A DNA stretch of 64,000 bases from JBBQXY01 sp051004815 (lineage in GTDB: Bacteria; Chloroflexota; Ktedonobacteria; Ktedonobacterales; Ktedonobacteraceae): contig JBPCJY010000053.1 in assembly GCA_051004815.1 (NCBI GenBank), positions 1 to 64,000 on the forward strand. The letters are read 5' to 3'. Under the pieces are notes generated by a model that was given only the letters and a program-made list of their open reading frames with translations, made no database searches and had not been told where the DNA came from. This document shows positions 8,901-17,739 of this stretch, in pieces. The stretch's first letter is position 1. The number at the start of each line of letters is the position of its first letter. The position numbers and the translations under genes were made by a program.

Positions 8901-9383
8901 ATGTTTCATCACTTCCACCGATCAACAAAAACTGAGTCAGTACGAAAAGAAACGCATAGCCGCCTACAGATTGGCATGCTTACATGGATCGTTGCTGTAT
9001 TAGCTATTGTTTTGCTCGCTACTGGCGCAAGTTCGGCGATAGTGGCTGCACACGCATCCGCACCGTCCGTCGATCATCGTCCCTTACTCAAAGTTGTTCC
9101 GAAAAACGTGGGCATTCCGGGCGATGGGATTAACTGTAAAGGGGTTTTAGCAAATAATACGACGGTTTGTCATGTGACGTTGACGGAGCTAAAAAGTTCG
9201 AGTGGGCCGATGCACTGGACGAGCCGTAGTGATTTGCCAGCGAAGTTCAATCCTGCGAGCGGTAACTTGACGCCCGGTCAGAGTGTCCAGGTGACTATCA
9301 CGACCAAATCCTGTGGGGGATATACGAACTTCTATTTCGTGGGGCCAAAGAATGTTGCCACCGTCACGTTCCAATGCGGATAA
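8901..9383 (+). CDS. Secreted or anchored hypothetical protein with an Ig-like domain
   Basis: I start this gene at the ATG at 8901 because a good AAGGAG ribosome-binding site precedes it; an in-frame upstream start at 8847 has none. The product is about 160 residues. A basic N-terminus is followed by a hydrophobic stretch (MLTWIVAVLAIVLLATGASS) and an Ala-rich site suitable for signal peptidase cleavage. The mature part has Cys pairs (INCKGVLANNTTVC, TKSCGGYTN) and a FNPASGNLTPGQSVQVTIT segment like bacterial Ig/BACON-type beta-sandwich domains. Function unknown. Confidence 0.7.
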   Translation: MFHHFHRSTKTESVRKETHSRLQIGMLTWIVAVLAIVLLATGASSAIVAAHASAPSVDHRPLLKVVPKNVGIPGDGINCKGVLANNTTVCHVTLTELKSSSGPMHWTSRSDLPAKFNPASGNLTPGQSVQVTITTKSCGGYTNFYFVGPKNVATVTFQCG

Positions 9384-9426
9384 GTAAGTTTTAGTGGTCT
9401 TAGTTTATAGGGTATGTCGCCAAAAA

Positions 9427-10068
9427 CTACAAGCTTTCTGCGGTTTGCCGCCAGCCGTGGAAATGTTCGCCGCTGAGAATTTGTAGCTCGTACAGATCAT
9501 CCAGATCGTCGATGGTATCGATATCCAGGGAGAGACCGATACTGTGATGCATGGTGTTGCTCAGGTGCAGTTGCCGCGCCGCCAGGGCATAGCGTTGTAA
9601 ACTGTTGGGGCCAAAGAGATAGGGCAGTGCTAATGGAGGGCGTACCAGAATTGCATTGGTGCCTGTACCCTCACGCGATGCAGCGAGCACGGCAGAATAT
9701 TGGTGGGATAGCTCGACTAAGGTATGGATATCCTCGACGTGTAACATTGGGAGGTCGGCGGCGATGGTCAAGAGTGCGTCTGTGCCAGCCACTTGCTCTT
9801 GCAGGGCAGCGGCATGGAGGGCGGCGTTATGGCCGGACATCTCTTCGCGCAAGGCGTGCGCTCCCCACTCCTGAGCATTTGCCAGAACGCGCTCGTCAGG
9901 GCTGACCACGGAGATATATTCCATCACATTGCTGTCATGCAACGTGCGCAAGACATGCTGCAACATATCCAACACCAGGTTCTCGCGTTGGCGCAATGTC
10001 AAATGGCTCGCGAGGCGGCTTTTGACTTCACTCAATGCTTTGACGGGTATCAAGGCTCTATAACGCAT
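9427..10068 (-). CDS. cofC: 2-phospho-L-lactate (or PEP) guanylyltransferase of F420 biosynthesis
   Basis: The protein matches CofC/FbiD: RALIPVKALSEVKSRLASHL near the start, the nucleotide-binding VSPDERVLANAQEWGAH, the metal-binding ALLTIAADLPMLHVEDI and the late GLSLDIDTIDDLDDL. CofC activates 2-phospholactate or phosphoenolpyruvate with GTP to make the side-chain precursor of F420. I place the start at the ATG at 10068, because the longer reading (to 10095) begins with TTG and adds a non-conserved tail. It is followed upstream by cofD, a nitroreductase and cofE on the same strand. Confidence 0.9.
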   Translation of the reverse strand: MRYRALIPVKALSEVKSRLASHLTLRQRENLVLDMLQHVLRTLHDSNVMEYISVVSPDERVLANAQEWGAHALREEMSGHNAALHAAALQEQVAGTDALLTIAADLPMLHVEDIHTLVELSHQYSAVLAASREGTGTNAILVRPPLALPYLFGPNSLQRYALAARQLHLSNTMHHSIGLSLDIDTIDDLDDLYELQILSGEHFHGWRQTAESL

Positions 10069-10115
10069 AGTATGATTGTTTCTCGATTCGTTCAACAGTA
10101 ATCAAGAGCAAAACG

Positions 10116-11048
10116 TTAGTAGTGCAATCCGGCGGCCTCTAACACTGTGCGAGCCAGGGCCGCTTTGCTGGCATTATCTTTCATCATGGTATTGGCGGTT
10201 ACGGTAGGGATGCCCAAATCCTCGATGTGGCTAGCAAGCTGGGCGTCCTGCTTGTCGATAACCATGACATCCAGGAAGTCGCGATAGCAGCGTGCCACCC
10301 CCACGGCAGATACCTCTATGCCGAGACCACGCATTAGTTTATCGGCAGGCCCTTTGATGGGTGCGCCACCAACGATGGGACTTACCGCGACGATCATACC
10401 GCTAGCCTCGTGCAGGGCGTTGTGAATGCCGGGTACCGCCAGGATGCTGCCGATGCTGACAATGGGATTGCTCGGTGCCAGTAAGATAGCATCGGCGGTT
10501 TTGAGAGCATCGATTACACCAGGAGCGGGTTGTGCTTTGTCCGCTCCTACAAAGACGACATCCTGTACTTCATCGGAACAACGACGTTTGACCATGTATT
10601 CCTCGAAGTGCATGAGGCCGACGGGAGTTAAGATATGGGTGGCGACAGGAGTATTGCTCATGGGCAAGAGTTGTATTTCCAGGTCAAAGCGGCGGCGGAG
10701 GTCATCAGTCACCTCGCTTAAGGTTTTGCCCTGGCGTAACAGGTTCGTGCGGTGAATGTGCGTGGCCAGGTCGCGGTCGCCGAGCATGAACCAGTCTTCG
10801 TTGCCATAGCGCGTAAGCTGCGGCATAACGTTGTAGGTATCGTTGCGTATACCCCAACCGTTGGTTTCATCGACCACTCCTGCTAGCGTATAGGTGACGA
10901 TGTCGAGATCAGGCGAGACGTAGAGACCGTAAAACTCGCGGTCATCGCCGGTATTGCCAATAACGGTGATCTGGTTTTGTGGCACGATTTGCACCAGACC
11001 CTGTAAGAAGCGTGCTGCGCCTACTCCGCCAGCAAGAACAACAATCAT
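10116..11048 (-). CDS. cofD: 2-phospho-L-lactate transferase
   Basis: CofD/FbiA transfers the phospholactyl (or phosphoenolpyruvyl) group to Fo, forming F420-0. The sequence MIVVLAGGVGAARFLQGL is the family's N-terminal signature. GNTGDDREFYGLYVSPDLD carries metal and substrate contacts; APSNPIVSIGSILAVPGI and VSPIVGGAPIKGPADKLM are further conserved blocks. The ATG at 11048 follows an AGAGGG ribosome-binding site. About 310 residues is usual for the family. It lies 13 bp after the nitroreductase gene and 47 bp before cofC, so co-transcription is likely. Confidence 0.95.
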   Translation of the reverse strand: MIVVLAGGVGAARFLQGLVQIVPQNQITVIGNTGDDREFYGLYVSPDLDIVTYTLAGVVDETNGWGIRNDTYNVMPQLTRYGNEDWFMLGDRDLATHIHRTNLLRQGKTLSEVTDDLRRRFDLEIQLLPMSNTPVATHILTPVGLMHFEEYMVKRRCSDEVQDVVFVGADKAQPAPGVIDALKTADAILLAPSNPIVSIGSILAVPGIHNALHEASGMIVAVSPIVGGAPIKGPADKLMRGLGIEVSAVGVARCYRDFLDVMVIDKQDAQLASHIEDLGIPTVTANTMMKDNASKAALARTVLEAAGLHY

Positions 11049-11061
11049 AACTAACAACCCT

Positions 11062-11712
11062 CTATTCAAAACGAACTACTAAAGTACTCAAGGGAAGGCG
11101 TTCGCGCCGCTTGGGGTCAGCCGCCGCGTACCCTATAGTAATCATCGCATGTGGGATAAGCCGCTTATCGAGCGTAAGGGCCTCACAGACGATCTCTGGA
11201 CAGAAGAGCGGCGCACACATCCAGCCCGCGTCCAGTCCCAGATCATAGGTCATGAGCAGCATATTCTGGATGGCTGCGCCAAGACTTTGTATTGCCATGG
11301 TTGTCTCATCGGCTTGACGCTTCTCATCGGGATAGGTGTCCAAGTCTTCCAGGTACAGGCAGGGAATGATGATGACAGGGGCGTTGAGGATACGCTGCCG
11401 AGATTTTTCCAGGCGTATCTGTACAATCGCAGCCTCCTGGCCGTCCATTTCCAGGTTTTGCTGCCAGGTGGCACCCATCGCGTCCGCAAGCGTTGTTTTG
11501 ACCTCTGCCCGTGTGATGACGGCAAAACGCCAGGGTTGCCTCCCATGGGGGGATGGTGCCCAACGGGCTGCCTCTAAGATGGTTTCAATGTCTTCACGAT
11601 TTACCGGACGTTCGACATACTGACGCACGCTGCGTCGGCCTTGTACGAGTGCTGAGAGACTATTAGCGCGGACAGGTATGGTTGCTTGTCGAGCTGCGGA
11701 ATGTATTGTCAC
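11062..11712 (-). CDS. Nitroreductase-family protein, possible dehydro-F420-0 reductase
   Basis: The 216-residue FMN-dependent nitroreductase-fold protein shows RRSVRQYVERPVNREDIE and AARWAPSPHGRQPWRFAVIT (FMN-binding start), IQSLGAAIQNMLLMTYDLGL and LIPHAMITIGYAA. Its position between cofE and cofD is informative. In actinobacteria FbiB is a fusion of CofE with exactly this kind of domain, which reduces the dehydro-F420-0 made from PEP. Here the two parts are separate genes, so the same reductase role is a reasonable inference. The start is GTG at 11712. Confidence 0.82.
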   Translation of the reverse strand: MTIHSAARQATIPVRANSLSALVQGRRSVRQYVERPVNREDIETILEAARWAPSPHGRQPWRFAVITRAEVKTTLADAMGATWQQNLEMDGQEAAIVQIRLEKSRQRILNAPVIIIPCLYLEDLDTYPDEKRQADETTMAIQSLGAAIQNMLLMTYDLGLDAGWMCAPLFCPEIVCEALTLDKRLIPHAMITIGYAAADPKRRERLPLSTLVVRFE

Positions 11713-11736
11713 CGTGTGTTTAACCCTTTGTAACTA

Positions 11737-12504
11737 TTAGCGGAACATATCTGTAGCGGCATCACGTACCAGGATGCGAGCATCACCTGCGCTGGGGATA
11801 TAGGCATAGCCACGGATAAGGGCGACTGGAATGCGATCAATTTTGCCCATCACTAGTTCCGCTGCTGCTGCTAACTCGTCGGCGACCGCGATGGCACTGG
11901 CCTGTAGTTCATAGCCATAGGGATCACGCATACCCCGATAGTCCACAATTGCTTCCATACCGGCTAAACCTATCGCCATATTGACCTGTCCATTGCGCCA
12001 TGGTCGTCCCCATGTATCTGAGATGATGATGGCGATATCCAGGTTCAAGCCTTCACCGGCTAGTTGTTGCAATCGTGTGCGCAGGACGTGAGCCGAATGG
12101 TCGGAATCGACTGGGAGCAGCGTTAGTTCGCGTTGCCCATTCACATTGGACTCATCAACACCAGAATTGGCGCAGATGAAGCCATGGGGTGTCTCCGTTA
12201 GTAATACGCCATGATCCATGCGTACGACTCGCTTACTTTCGCGCAGGACAACTTCAATATGCTGCGCGTCTTTTTTGCTTTGCGCGGCGATAATCTGCGC
12301 GAAGGCCGATGGCTCGATCTCCGCGAGGTCTACAACGCGTCCCTCTGCTTTGGAGACGATTTTCTGGGTGATAACGAGTATATCCCCTTGCTGTAATGTT
12401 AACTGTTGCGCTTGCATGGCCGCGAAGATAAGAGAACCCAGGTCTGTCCCTGGAGGAATTTCGCCAATACCCGTGATGGGTGTGATCTGTATTGCTGTAC
12501 TCAT
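11737..12504 (-). CDS. cofE: Coenzyme F420-0:L-glutamate ligase
   Basis: CofE adds glutamates to F420-0 using GTP. From the chosen ATG at 12504 the protein is 255 residues, as usual. Conserved parts: ITPITGIGEIPPGTDLGSLI, GDILVITQKIVSKAEGR, ESKRVVRMDHGVLLTETPHG, the metal-binding ANSGVDESNV and IIISDTWGRPWRNGQVNMAI. AGGAGG lies four bases upstream of the ATG; a longer reading to 12675 adds an unrelated Cys/Ser-rich tail. It is the first gene of the cofE-nitroreductase-cofD-cofC group. Confidence 0.95.
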   Translation of the reverse strand: MSTAIQITPITGIGEIPPGTDLGSLIFAAMQAQQLTLQQGDILVITQKIVSKAEGRVVDLAEIEPSAFAQIIAAQSKKDAQHIEVVLRESKRVVRMDHGVLLTETPHGFICANSGVDESNVNGQRELTLLPVDSDHSAHVLRTRLQQLAGEGLNLDIAIIISDTWGRPWRNGQVNMAIGLAGMEAIVDYRGMRDPYGYELQASAIAVADELAAAAELVMGKIDRIPVALIRGYAYIPSAGDARILVRDAATDMFR

Positions 12505-12723
12505 GTAGCCTCCTGACGACATCATTATATCGTTTGCAGTCCAACACTGCAAATAATGAAGTATTGGACAATGAAGAAGCACGAGTGATATGCTTAGAGC
12601 ACTACTATGGCTGATGGGGCCTGAGCAGGTGAAACTTGCTGAAAGTTCTGAGCGCACTATAGGTAGTAGACACAAGATATTGAGAGGGAATATCCTCGTG
12701 GTGAAAGGAGCACATCAAAGTCT

Positions 12724-13079
12724 ATGTTAAAATCACTCGGTCATTTGTTTTTGTCTGGCATTTTCATCACTGGTGGTTGGGATGCCTTTTGAAACCCGGC
12801 GGTCGTGTCACTAAAGTGTCAAATGCTGGCCTTCCGGAAGCGGAGAAGGCAGTGGTGCTGAATGGGGCGATAATGGTTGTCGGTGGTGCTGCCCTCGCTT
12901 TAGGTTTTTTTCCTAAGCTAGCTGCCCTGGCATTAATTGGCAGTTTGATGCCTACAACGTTTGTAGGTCATCCTTTTTGGCAAGAAAAAGATGCGGCAAG
13001 TATCAAGAATCAACAAGTACATTTTATGAAGAACCTGGGTCTGATTGGTGCGCTGCTGCTTGTCATAATAGAAAAGTAA
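12724..13079 (+). pseudogene. DoxX-family membrane protein, interrupted by a frameshift
   Basis: Two overlapping frames together make one DoxX-type protein. From the ATG at 12724 the first frame reads MLKSLGHLFLSGIFITGGWD-AF and stops at TGA 12790. The next frame continues immediately with LKPGGRVTKVSNAGLPEAEK, ALALGFFPKLAALALIGSL and TFVGHPFWQEKDA to 13079. One extra T in the T4 run at 12787-12790 would restore a single frame of about 118 residues with four membrane segments. DoxX proteins are small integral membrane proteins of redox-related function. Either the gene is broken or the base call is wrong. It is divergent from cofE. Confidence 0.82.
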
Positions 13080-13182
13080 CAAGTTGTACTGAGATGTAGT
13101 TTGACACCTTTATGAGGAGAGGTGCCAGATACGACGAGTTGGATGGCTCGGATACATTGTTTCTGTAGGAAGGATTATTGTT

Positions 13183-13917
13183 GTGAGTACAGAGGAACAA
13201 AATAAGGTCGCACTAGTTATCGTTGCGCATCCTGATGACGCCGAATTTGGCGCGTCAGGTACCATCGCCACCTGGGCTGGTGAAGGATGGGATATTCATT
13301 ATGTCATATGCACCGATGCCTCTGGTGGTGGCCCTGATGATGCTTTGGATGTTGGGCCGGAAGCCCGCATAATCATTACCAATACCCGTAAAATTGAGCA
13401 GCGAGCTGCTTGTAAAATTTTGGGTGTAAAAGATGTTATTTTTCTTGACTATCCCGATGGCTTATTGCAGCCAACGCTCGAATTGCGGCGCAATTTGGTG
13501 CGACTCATCCGTCGCTATCGGCCAACACGCATTATCTGCCAATCGCCTGATCGAACATGGACGCCCGTTTATGCGATAGGGCGGTACCATCCAGATCACC
13601 TCGCGGCAGGGCAGGCGACCTTGGCGGCGGTGTATCCCGCTTCACAGAACGGTTGGGATTTTCCCGAATTGCTGAAAGAGGGTTTGTACCCGCATAAAGT
13701 GAAGGAAGTCTTTTTCATGGGCGCACCAAATCCGAATTTCGCGGTGGATATCACCGAAAAATTCGGCACAAAAATAGAGGCCCTACGTGCGCATACCAGC
13801 CAGCTTGCGGCCCGCTTCGATGAACTCGCGCCAATGTTAGAGAAGCGGACGGCTGAAACTGGCAAAAGATATGATATGACCTACGCGGAAGAATTTCACC
13901 GCGCAGAAAATTGGTAG
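13183..13917 (+). CDS. PIG-L/LmbE-family deacetylase
   Basis: The 244-residue protein shows the zinc-binding VIVAHPDDAEFGASGTIATW at its N-terminus and the second metal motif YHPDHLAAG near 140. This family removes N-acetyl groups from sugar conjugates (MshB, BshB, lipid-linked GlcNAc). The start is GTG at 13183 behind a GTAGGAAGGA ribosome-binding site. It sits 38 bp upstream of the F420-dependent oxidoreductase on the same strand. The substrate cannot be read from the sequence; low-molecular-weight thiol synthesis or glycoside deacetylation are both possible. Confidence 0.9.
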   Translation: MSTEEQNKVALVIVAHPDDAEFGASGTIATWAGEGWDIHYVICTDASGGGPDDALDVGPEARIIITNTRKIEQRAACKILGVKDVIFLDYPDGLLQPTLELRRNLVRLIRRYRPTRIICQSPDRTWTPVYAIGRYHPDHLAAGQATLAAVYPASQNGWDFPELLKEGLYPHKVKEVFFMGAPNPNFAVDITEKFGTKIEALRAHTSQLAARFDELAPMLEKRTAETGKRYDMTYAEEFHRAENW

Positions 13918-13955
13918 TCTGCGCTAGTACAATGCTAGTTACAAAAGGAATGTGT

Positions 13956-14867
13956 ATGCCTCGTGTTCAATTTGGTTGGGCGATGCCTTCGGGAGTACGT
14001 GCTAAAGAACAGCAGAAAACTCTGGTGGCTGATGTGCAAAAGGGCCTGGAAATGGCCGCAGGGCATTTTGACTCTGCATGGTTTGTTGACCATCTACAAT
14101 ATGAAAGCAACCAGATATTAGAGGGCTGGACTGCCGTGACGTATATGGCAGCACTGTATCCCCAATTCCAGTTTGGTCATACCGTGCTGAGTCAATCTTT
14201 TCGTAATCCTGCTTTGTTGGCGAAGATGGCCGCGACATTGCAATTTATGAGCGGTGGGCGTTTCATTTTGGGGATTGGGGCTGGTTGGAAAGAGGACGAA
14301 TATACAGCCTATGGTTATGACTTTCCCTCGGCGGGAGTACGGGTCGAGGAGTTGGAGGAGACGCTACAGATCATCAAAGCTTTATGGCGTGATGAGCGAG
14401 CGACCTTCGAGGGAAAACATTACCGCGTAGTGAATGCCTGGAGCGAGCCGAAACCGGAGCCAATACCGACGATTATGATCGGTGGTTCAAAGCCGCGCAT
14501 GTTACGTTTGATTGCTCGCCATGCGGATTGGTGGAATGTATCGTGGACGAATATTGAGAGGTATCGCCGGGAGGTTATTGAGTGTGAGCGGGCTTGTGAG
14601 GAGGTTGGGCGCGATCCTGCGAGCTTACGACGAACGTGGTTTGGCGGTTGTGTCTGTGCTCCTACAGAAGAGGGTGTGAAAGCACTGAACACAATGGGCA
14701 TTACCACTGATAATGCCTTTGTGGGTACACCAAGTCAGGTCGTTGATCAGATGCGTCCATTTATTGAGCTAGGCGTCGATTACTTCATGCTCAGCACGGG
14801 CGGATTTCCAGATTTGACGACATTGGAAATGCTGATTAACGAGGTATTGCCTGCGGTGAATGGGTAA
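13956..14867 (+). CDS. LLM-class F420-dependent oxidoreductase
   Basis: From the ATG at 13956 (AAAGGA six bases upstream) the protein is 303 residues, a typical luciferase-like TIM barrel. Family marks are AAGHFDSAWFVDHLQYES, TYMAALYPQFQFGHTVLS, FMSGGRFILGIGAGWKEDEY, PIPTIMIGGSKPRMLRLIA and the late GTPSQVVDQMRPFIELGVDY. Such enzymes transfer hydride between F420H2 and varied substrates. The F420 biosynthesis genes 1.5 kb away make F420 rather than FMN the likely cofactor. An intrinsic terminator follows at 14905-14936. Confidence 0.9.
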   Translation: MPRVQFGWAMPSGVRAKEQQKTLVADVQKGLEMAAGHFDSAWFVDHLQYESNQILEGWTAVTYMAALYPQFQFGHTVLSQSFRNPALLAKMAATLQFMSGGRFILGIGAGWKEDEYTAYGYDFPSAGVRVEELEETLQIIKALWRDERATFEGKHYRVVNAWSEPKPEPIPTIMIGGSKPRMLRLIARHADWWNVSWTNIERYRREVIECERACEEVGRDPASLRRTWFGGCVCAPTEEGVKALNTMGITTDNAFVGTPSQVVDQMRPFIELGVDYFMLSTGGFPDLTTLEMLINEVLPAVNG

Positions 14868-14904
14868 TATAATGTGGTGAGTTAATAGAACGTTCGCACT
14901 ATTG

Positions 14905-14936
14905 AGGTTCACGGGATTACCTGTGAACCTTTTTTG
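14905..14936 (+). terminator. Intrinsic terminator after the F420-dependent oxidoreductase
   Basis: AGGTTCAC at 14905-14912 and GTGAACCT at 14923-14930 form an 8-bp stem with a 10-base loop, followed by TTTTTG. It lies 38 bp after the stop codon at 14867 on the same strand. Confidence 0.85.
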
Positions 14937-15084
14937 TTATGGCTGACATTTTTGTTCCAGAGAACTTTGAGCGGCGGTGGTAAAATTGCTAGAAAGTGCG
15001 TGAAGTTTTGCGTTCTTAGCGCGACATATCTCCAGCAACATATGTATGCTTGAAAATATATATGTGTGAAGGAGGGAGTTACTG

Positions 15085-16251
15085 ATGAGCCAGTTTATTC
15101 GACAAGGTCTGGAGGAAGCGTTAGCCAGTGAACGGGTACGACTGGTGGGGTTATGTGCCGCGCTCACCGGAAATGTAGATGCCGCCGAGGACCTGGCCCA
15201 GGAGGTGCTACTGGAAGCATGGCGCAGCATTGAGCGGCTACGAGACGTAGAATTGTTTTCGCACTGGCTTTCCGGTATTGCACGCAACGTCTGCTTGCGC
15301 TGGAGTCGTAAGCAAGGACGTCACCTGGCCCATGTTGTGCAGCAAGCAGAGCAAGATATGTTGTTGGAAGAGCAACTTGCTGCTGATTACGATATTGAGG
15401 TTGAGCTAGAGCGTAAAGAACTGGTGGAGCTGCTTGATCGCACGCTGGCTTTACTGCCTGCCGAGACGCGTGAAGTGCTGGTGGCACGCTATGTGGAGAA
15501 GTCTTCGCTGGCCGAGGTGGCTGAGCGGTTAGGGGTGCAGACGGGCGCGGTGGCGATGCGTTTGCAACGAGGCAAGTTGGCCCTGCGTCGTGTGCTGAAC
15601 GATGAGTTAGCGATGGAATGGCAAGAGTATGGGGTACGAGGCCAGGCTGGATGGGAAGAAACCAGCATCTGGTGTACATACTGTGGACAGCATCATCTGA
15701 TAGGACGATTTAGTCCAGCGGAAGGCACCCTTTTGCTCACCTGCCCTGCTTGTGGCGAGTATTCATACTCCAATCTTGCACATACAAGCCAGTCTCACCT
15801 ATTTCTGGGCATGAAAAGAGTGAAGCCTGCCGTTATGAGGTTGCGTGGTTGGATTCATCGCTACTATCGCGACCATCTAGATGAGTTGATGGCACCATGT
15901 TTGCGCTGTGGACAAATGGTACCATTGCAGCTTGTACCTTCTCTACAAGAGATAGATACTGAACATTTTTCCGATAATCGGCATGATGAGCGTGGAGTCT
16001 ATCAAACGTGTAGCGATTGCCCATTGTATAACTGGACATCATTGGAGAGCCTCGCCCTGGCTCTACCAGAGGGCCAGAGATTTTACCGCGAACATGCTCG
16101 CATTCACTCGTTGCCTGAACAGAGCATCGAGGCCGATGGTCGAGTGGCTTTTGTGACACGGTTTGAGAGTGTGACAGATCAGGCGCGGTTCGAGGTGGTT
16201 TCGTCAAGTCATAGATACGAGGTAGTGTCCATCAATGGAGTACGTCGATGA
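15085..16251 (+). CDS. ECF-type sigma factor with Cys-rich C-terminal extension
   Basis: Residues 10-100 match sigma region 2 (LCAALTGNVDAAEDLAQEVL, HWLSGIARNVCLRWSRKQGR). Residues 105-180 match region 4 (LALLPAETREVLVARYVEKS, LAEVAERLGVQTGAVAMRLQ). The protein then continues for about 200 residues that ordinary ECF factors lack. This tail has zinc-ribbon-like pairs CTYCGQHH, CPACGEY, CLRCGQMV and CSDCPLYN. No anti-sigma factor gene is adjacent, so the tail may be the regulatory part. An AAGGAGG ribosome-binding site precedes the ATG. The last codons overlap the ATG of the MFS gene by four bases, so the two are translationally coupled. Confidence 0.9.
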   Translation: MSQFIRQGLEEALASERVRLVGLCAALTGNVDAAEDLAQEVLLEAWRSIERLRDVELFSHWLSGIARNVCLRWSRKQGRHLAHVVQQAEQDMLLEEQLAADYDIEVELERKELVELLDRTLALLPAETREVLVARYVEKSSLAEVAERLGVQTGAVAMRLQRGKLALRRVLNDELAMEWQEYGVRGQAGWEETSIWCTYCGQHHLIGRFSPAEGTLLLTCPACGEYSYSNLAHTSQSHLFLGMKRVKPAVMRLRGWIHRYYRDHLDELMAPCLRCGQMVPLQLVPSLQEIDTEHFSDNRHDERGVYQTCSDCPLYNWTSLESLALALPEGQRFYREHARIHSLPEQSIEADGRVAFVTRFESVTDQARFEVVSSSHRYEVVSINGVRR

Positions 16252-17516
16252 CAAACGAAGGGCTGCCTCTCTGGAAAGCTCGTATGCCGCTTTATGCTTT
16301 CTTCGTGGCGAACCTCATCTCATTTGTGGGGGATCGACTGACATTGCTCGCTATTCCATGGTTTGTGCTGCAAACCACGGGTAGTGTGGCGAAAACGGGC
16401 ATTACGGCCTTTTTTACGACGCTGCCGAGCATCATTTCCGCTTTTTTTAGTGGGCCGTTGGTGGATCGTCTGGGCTACAAGCGTACAAGTGTTATTGGCG
16501 ATATCGCTAGTGGCGTCAGTGTAGCTCTGATTCCTCTACTCACGCATACGATTGACCTGGCTTTCTGGCAGTTGCTGGTGCTGGTGTTTCTTGGTGGGTT
16601 GCTCAAGGCACCGGGGGAGACGGCTCGTGCGTCGCTATTACCTGATCTGGTAAAAGACACGAAGCTGCCTTTAGAACGGGTGAATGCGATTGGCGATGGG
16701 ATGAGTCGCGTGTCAGGATTGCTTGGTGTACCGTTGGCGGCAGTTTTGATTGTGCTGATTGGCGCAAGCAATTTGCTATGGTTCGACGCGGTGAGCTTTT
16801 TTGTTTCGGCCTTGCTGATTGGCCTGATCGTTCCAGCCTCTACTGCGAGGAAAAGTATAGAGGGGATAGAGAGGGAGGAAAAACAATCGCCAGGTTCGGT
16901 ACTGGATGGTTTGCGTTTTATTCTACACAACCGACTGCTGCTTGCAATGATCTCAACAGCGATGATTACGAACTTGTTGGATAATGCGTTATTCTCGGTA
17001 GCATTGCCGGTGTATGCCAGGCAAATTTGGGGTAGCGTCCTACCGATCGGCTTGTTGAGTGGAGTTTTTGGTGGATGTGCTTTCCTGAGTACCGTGCTCT
17101 TCGGTATTTTTGGACATCGCTTGCCACGCCGGATGACCTTTACGCTGTGCTTTATAGCCATAGGCATACGTTTCTGGGCGTTGGCTCTGCGGTTGCCTAT
17201 TCCCGCGCTTGTCGTGCTCTATGCCTTCAATGGGCTGGCAGTGGGGCCAATTAACCCAATTGGTACGACTGTTGAGCAAGAGGTGACACCGGTAAGGATG
17301 CGAGCCAGGGTTTTTGGGGCGGCTGCGGCTGGCTACCTGGCGGGTATTCCTCTCGGTGGATTGGTAGGAGGATATCTGATTAATGGAATTGGGTTGTTGC
17401 CTGCACTTTTTGCTATGGGGCTGTGCTATTTGCTCGTGACGAGTAGTCTGCTTGTCAATCCCGCTCTCAAGGATATGCGGAGGGGACAAATGGCGGTGGT
17501 GCAAAGCCCTGAGTGA
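16248..17516 (+). CDS. Major facilitator superfamily transporter
   Basis: The 422-residue protein has about twelve hydrophobic segments. The MFS loop motif SGPLVDRLGYKRTSVIGD lies after the second helix and QEVTPVRMRARVFGAAAAGYL resembles the MacA/enterobactin-exporter (MFS_3) group. It is probably an exporter of a small hydrophobic compound. Start ATG overlaps the stop of the sigma-facter gene (ATGA), so export is probably tied to the signal sensed by that factor. Confidence 0.88.
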   Translation: MTNEGLPLWKARMPLYAFFVANLISFVGDRLTLLAIPWFVLQTTGSVAKTGITAFFTTLPSIISAFFSGPLVDRLGYKRTSVIGDIASGVSVALIPLLTHTIDLAFWQLLVLVFLGGLLKAPGETARASLLPDLVKDTKLPLERVNAIGDGMSRVSGLLGVPLAAVLIVLIGASNLLWFDAVSFFVSALLIGLIVPASTARKSIEGIEREEKQSPGSVLDGLRFILHNRLLLAMISTAMITNLLDNALFSVALPVYARQIWGSVLPIGLLSGVFGGCAFLSTVLFGIFGHRLPRRMTFTLCFIAIGIRFWALALRLPIPALVVLYAFNGLAVGPINPIGTTVEQEVTPVRMRARVFGAAAAGYLAGIPLGGLVGGYLINGIGLLPALFAMGLCYLLVTSSLLVNPALKDMRRGQMAVVQSPE

Positions 17517-17739
17517 TTTCCAGAGGGACGGCGGGAATGACTGCGCTTTGGCTCTCCTTTGATCGACCTCATACCAAACATTTACGAATCATGTAACTTT
17601 TCTCAAAACGGCAACGTGCAAAGTATGGATGTATAAATCTGTCTGCTGCCTCCTACTGTAGCTTCCAATTAAGGAGGCTGTATAAGGTGGAGAAGCAGTA
17701 TGTTTCGTGCGATGGATAATTTTTTGAAGGAGAAAATAT
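17517..17739. other. Intergenic region upstream of the stress-protein-like gene
   Basis: About 220 bp with no gene. A GAAGGAG ribosome-binding site at 17726-17732 precedes the ATG at 17740. No clear terminator for the MFS gene was identified. Confidence 0.5.

Noticed and set aside
12786..12792. Programmed -1 frameshift in the DoxX gene
   Set aside because: The slip site would need Phe-tRNA to re-pair with CTT, which is not a good slippery sequence; a lost T is simpler.
12777..13079. Stand-alone gene starting with TTG at 12777
   Set aside because: The missing N-terminal membrane segment is found intact in the overlapping frame starting at 12724, so it is one frameshifted gene.
15164..15679. 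171-codon frame antisense to the sigma factor
   Set aside because: Low-complexity shadow of the strongly conserved sigma-factor frame.
16475..17167. 230-codon frame antisense to the MFS gene
   Set aside because: The opposite strand encodes a clear 12-helix transporter with standard motifs; the antisense frame has no start signal.
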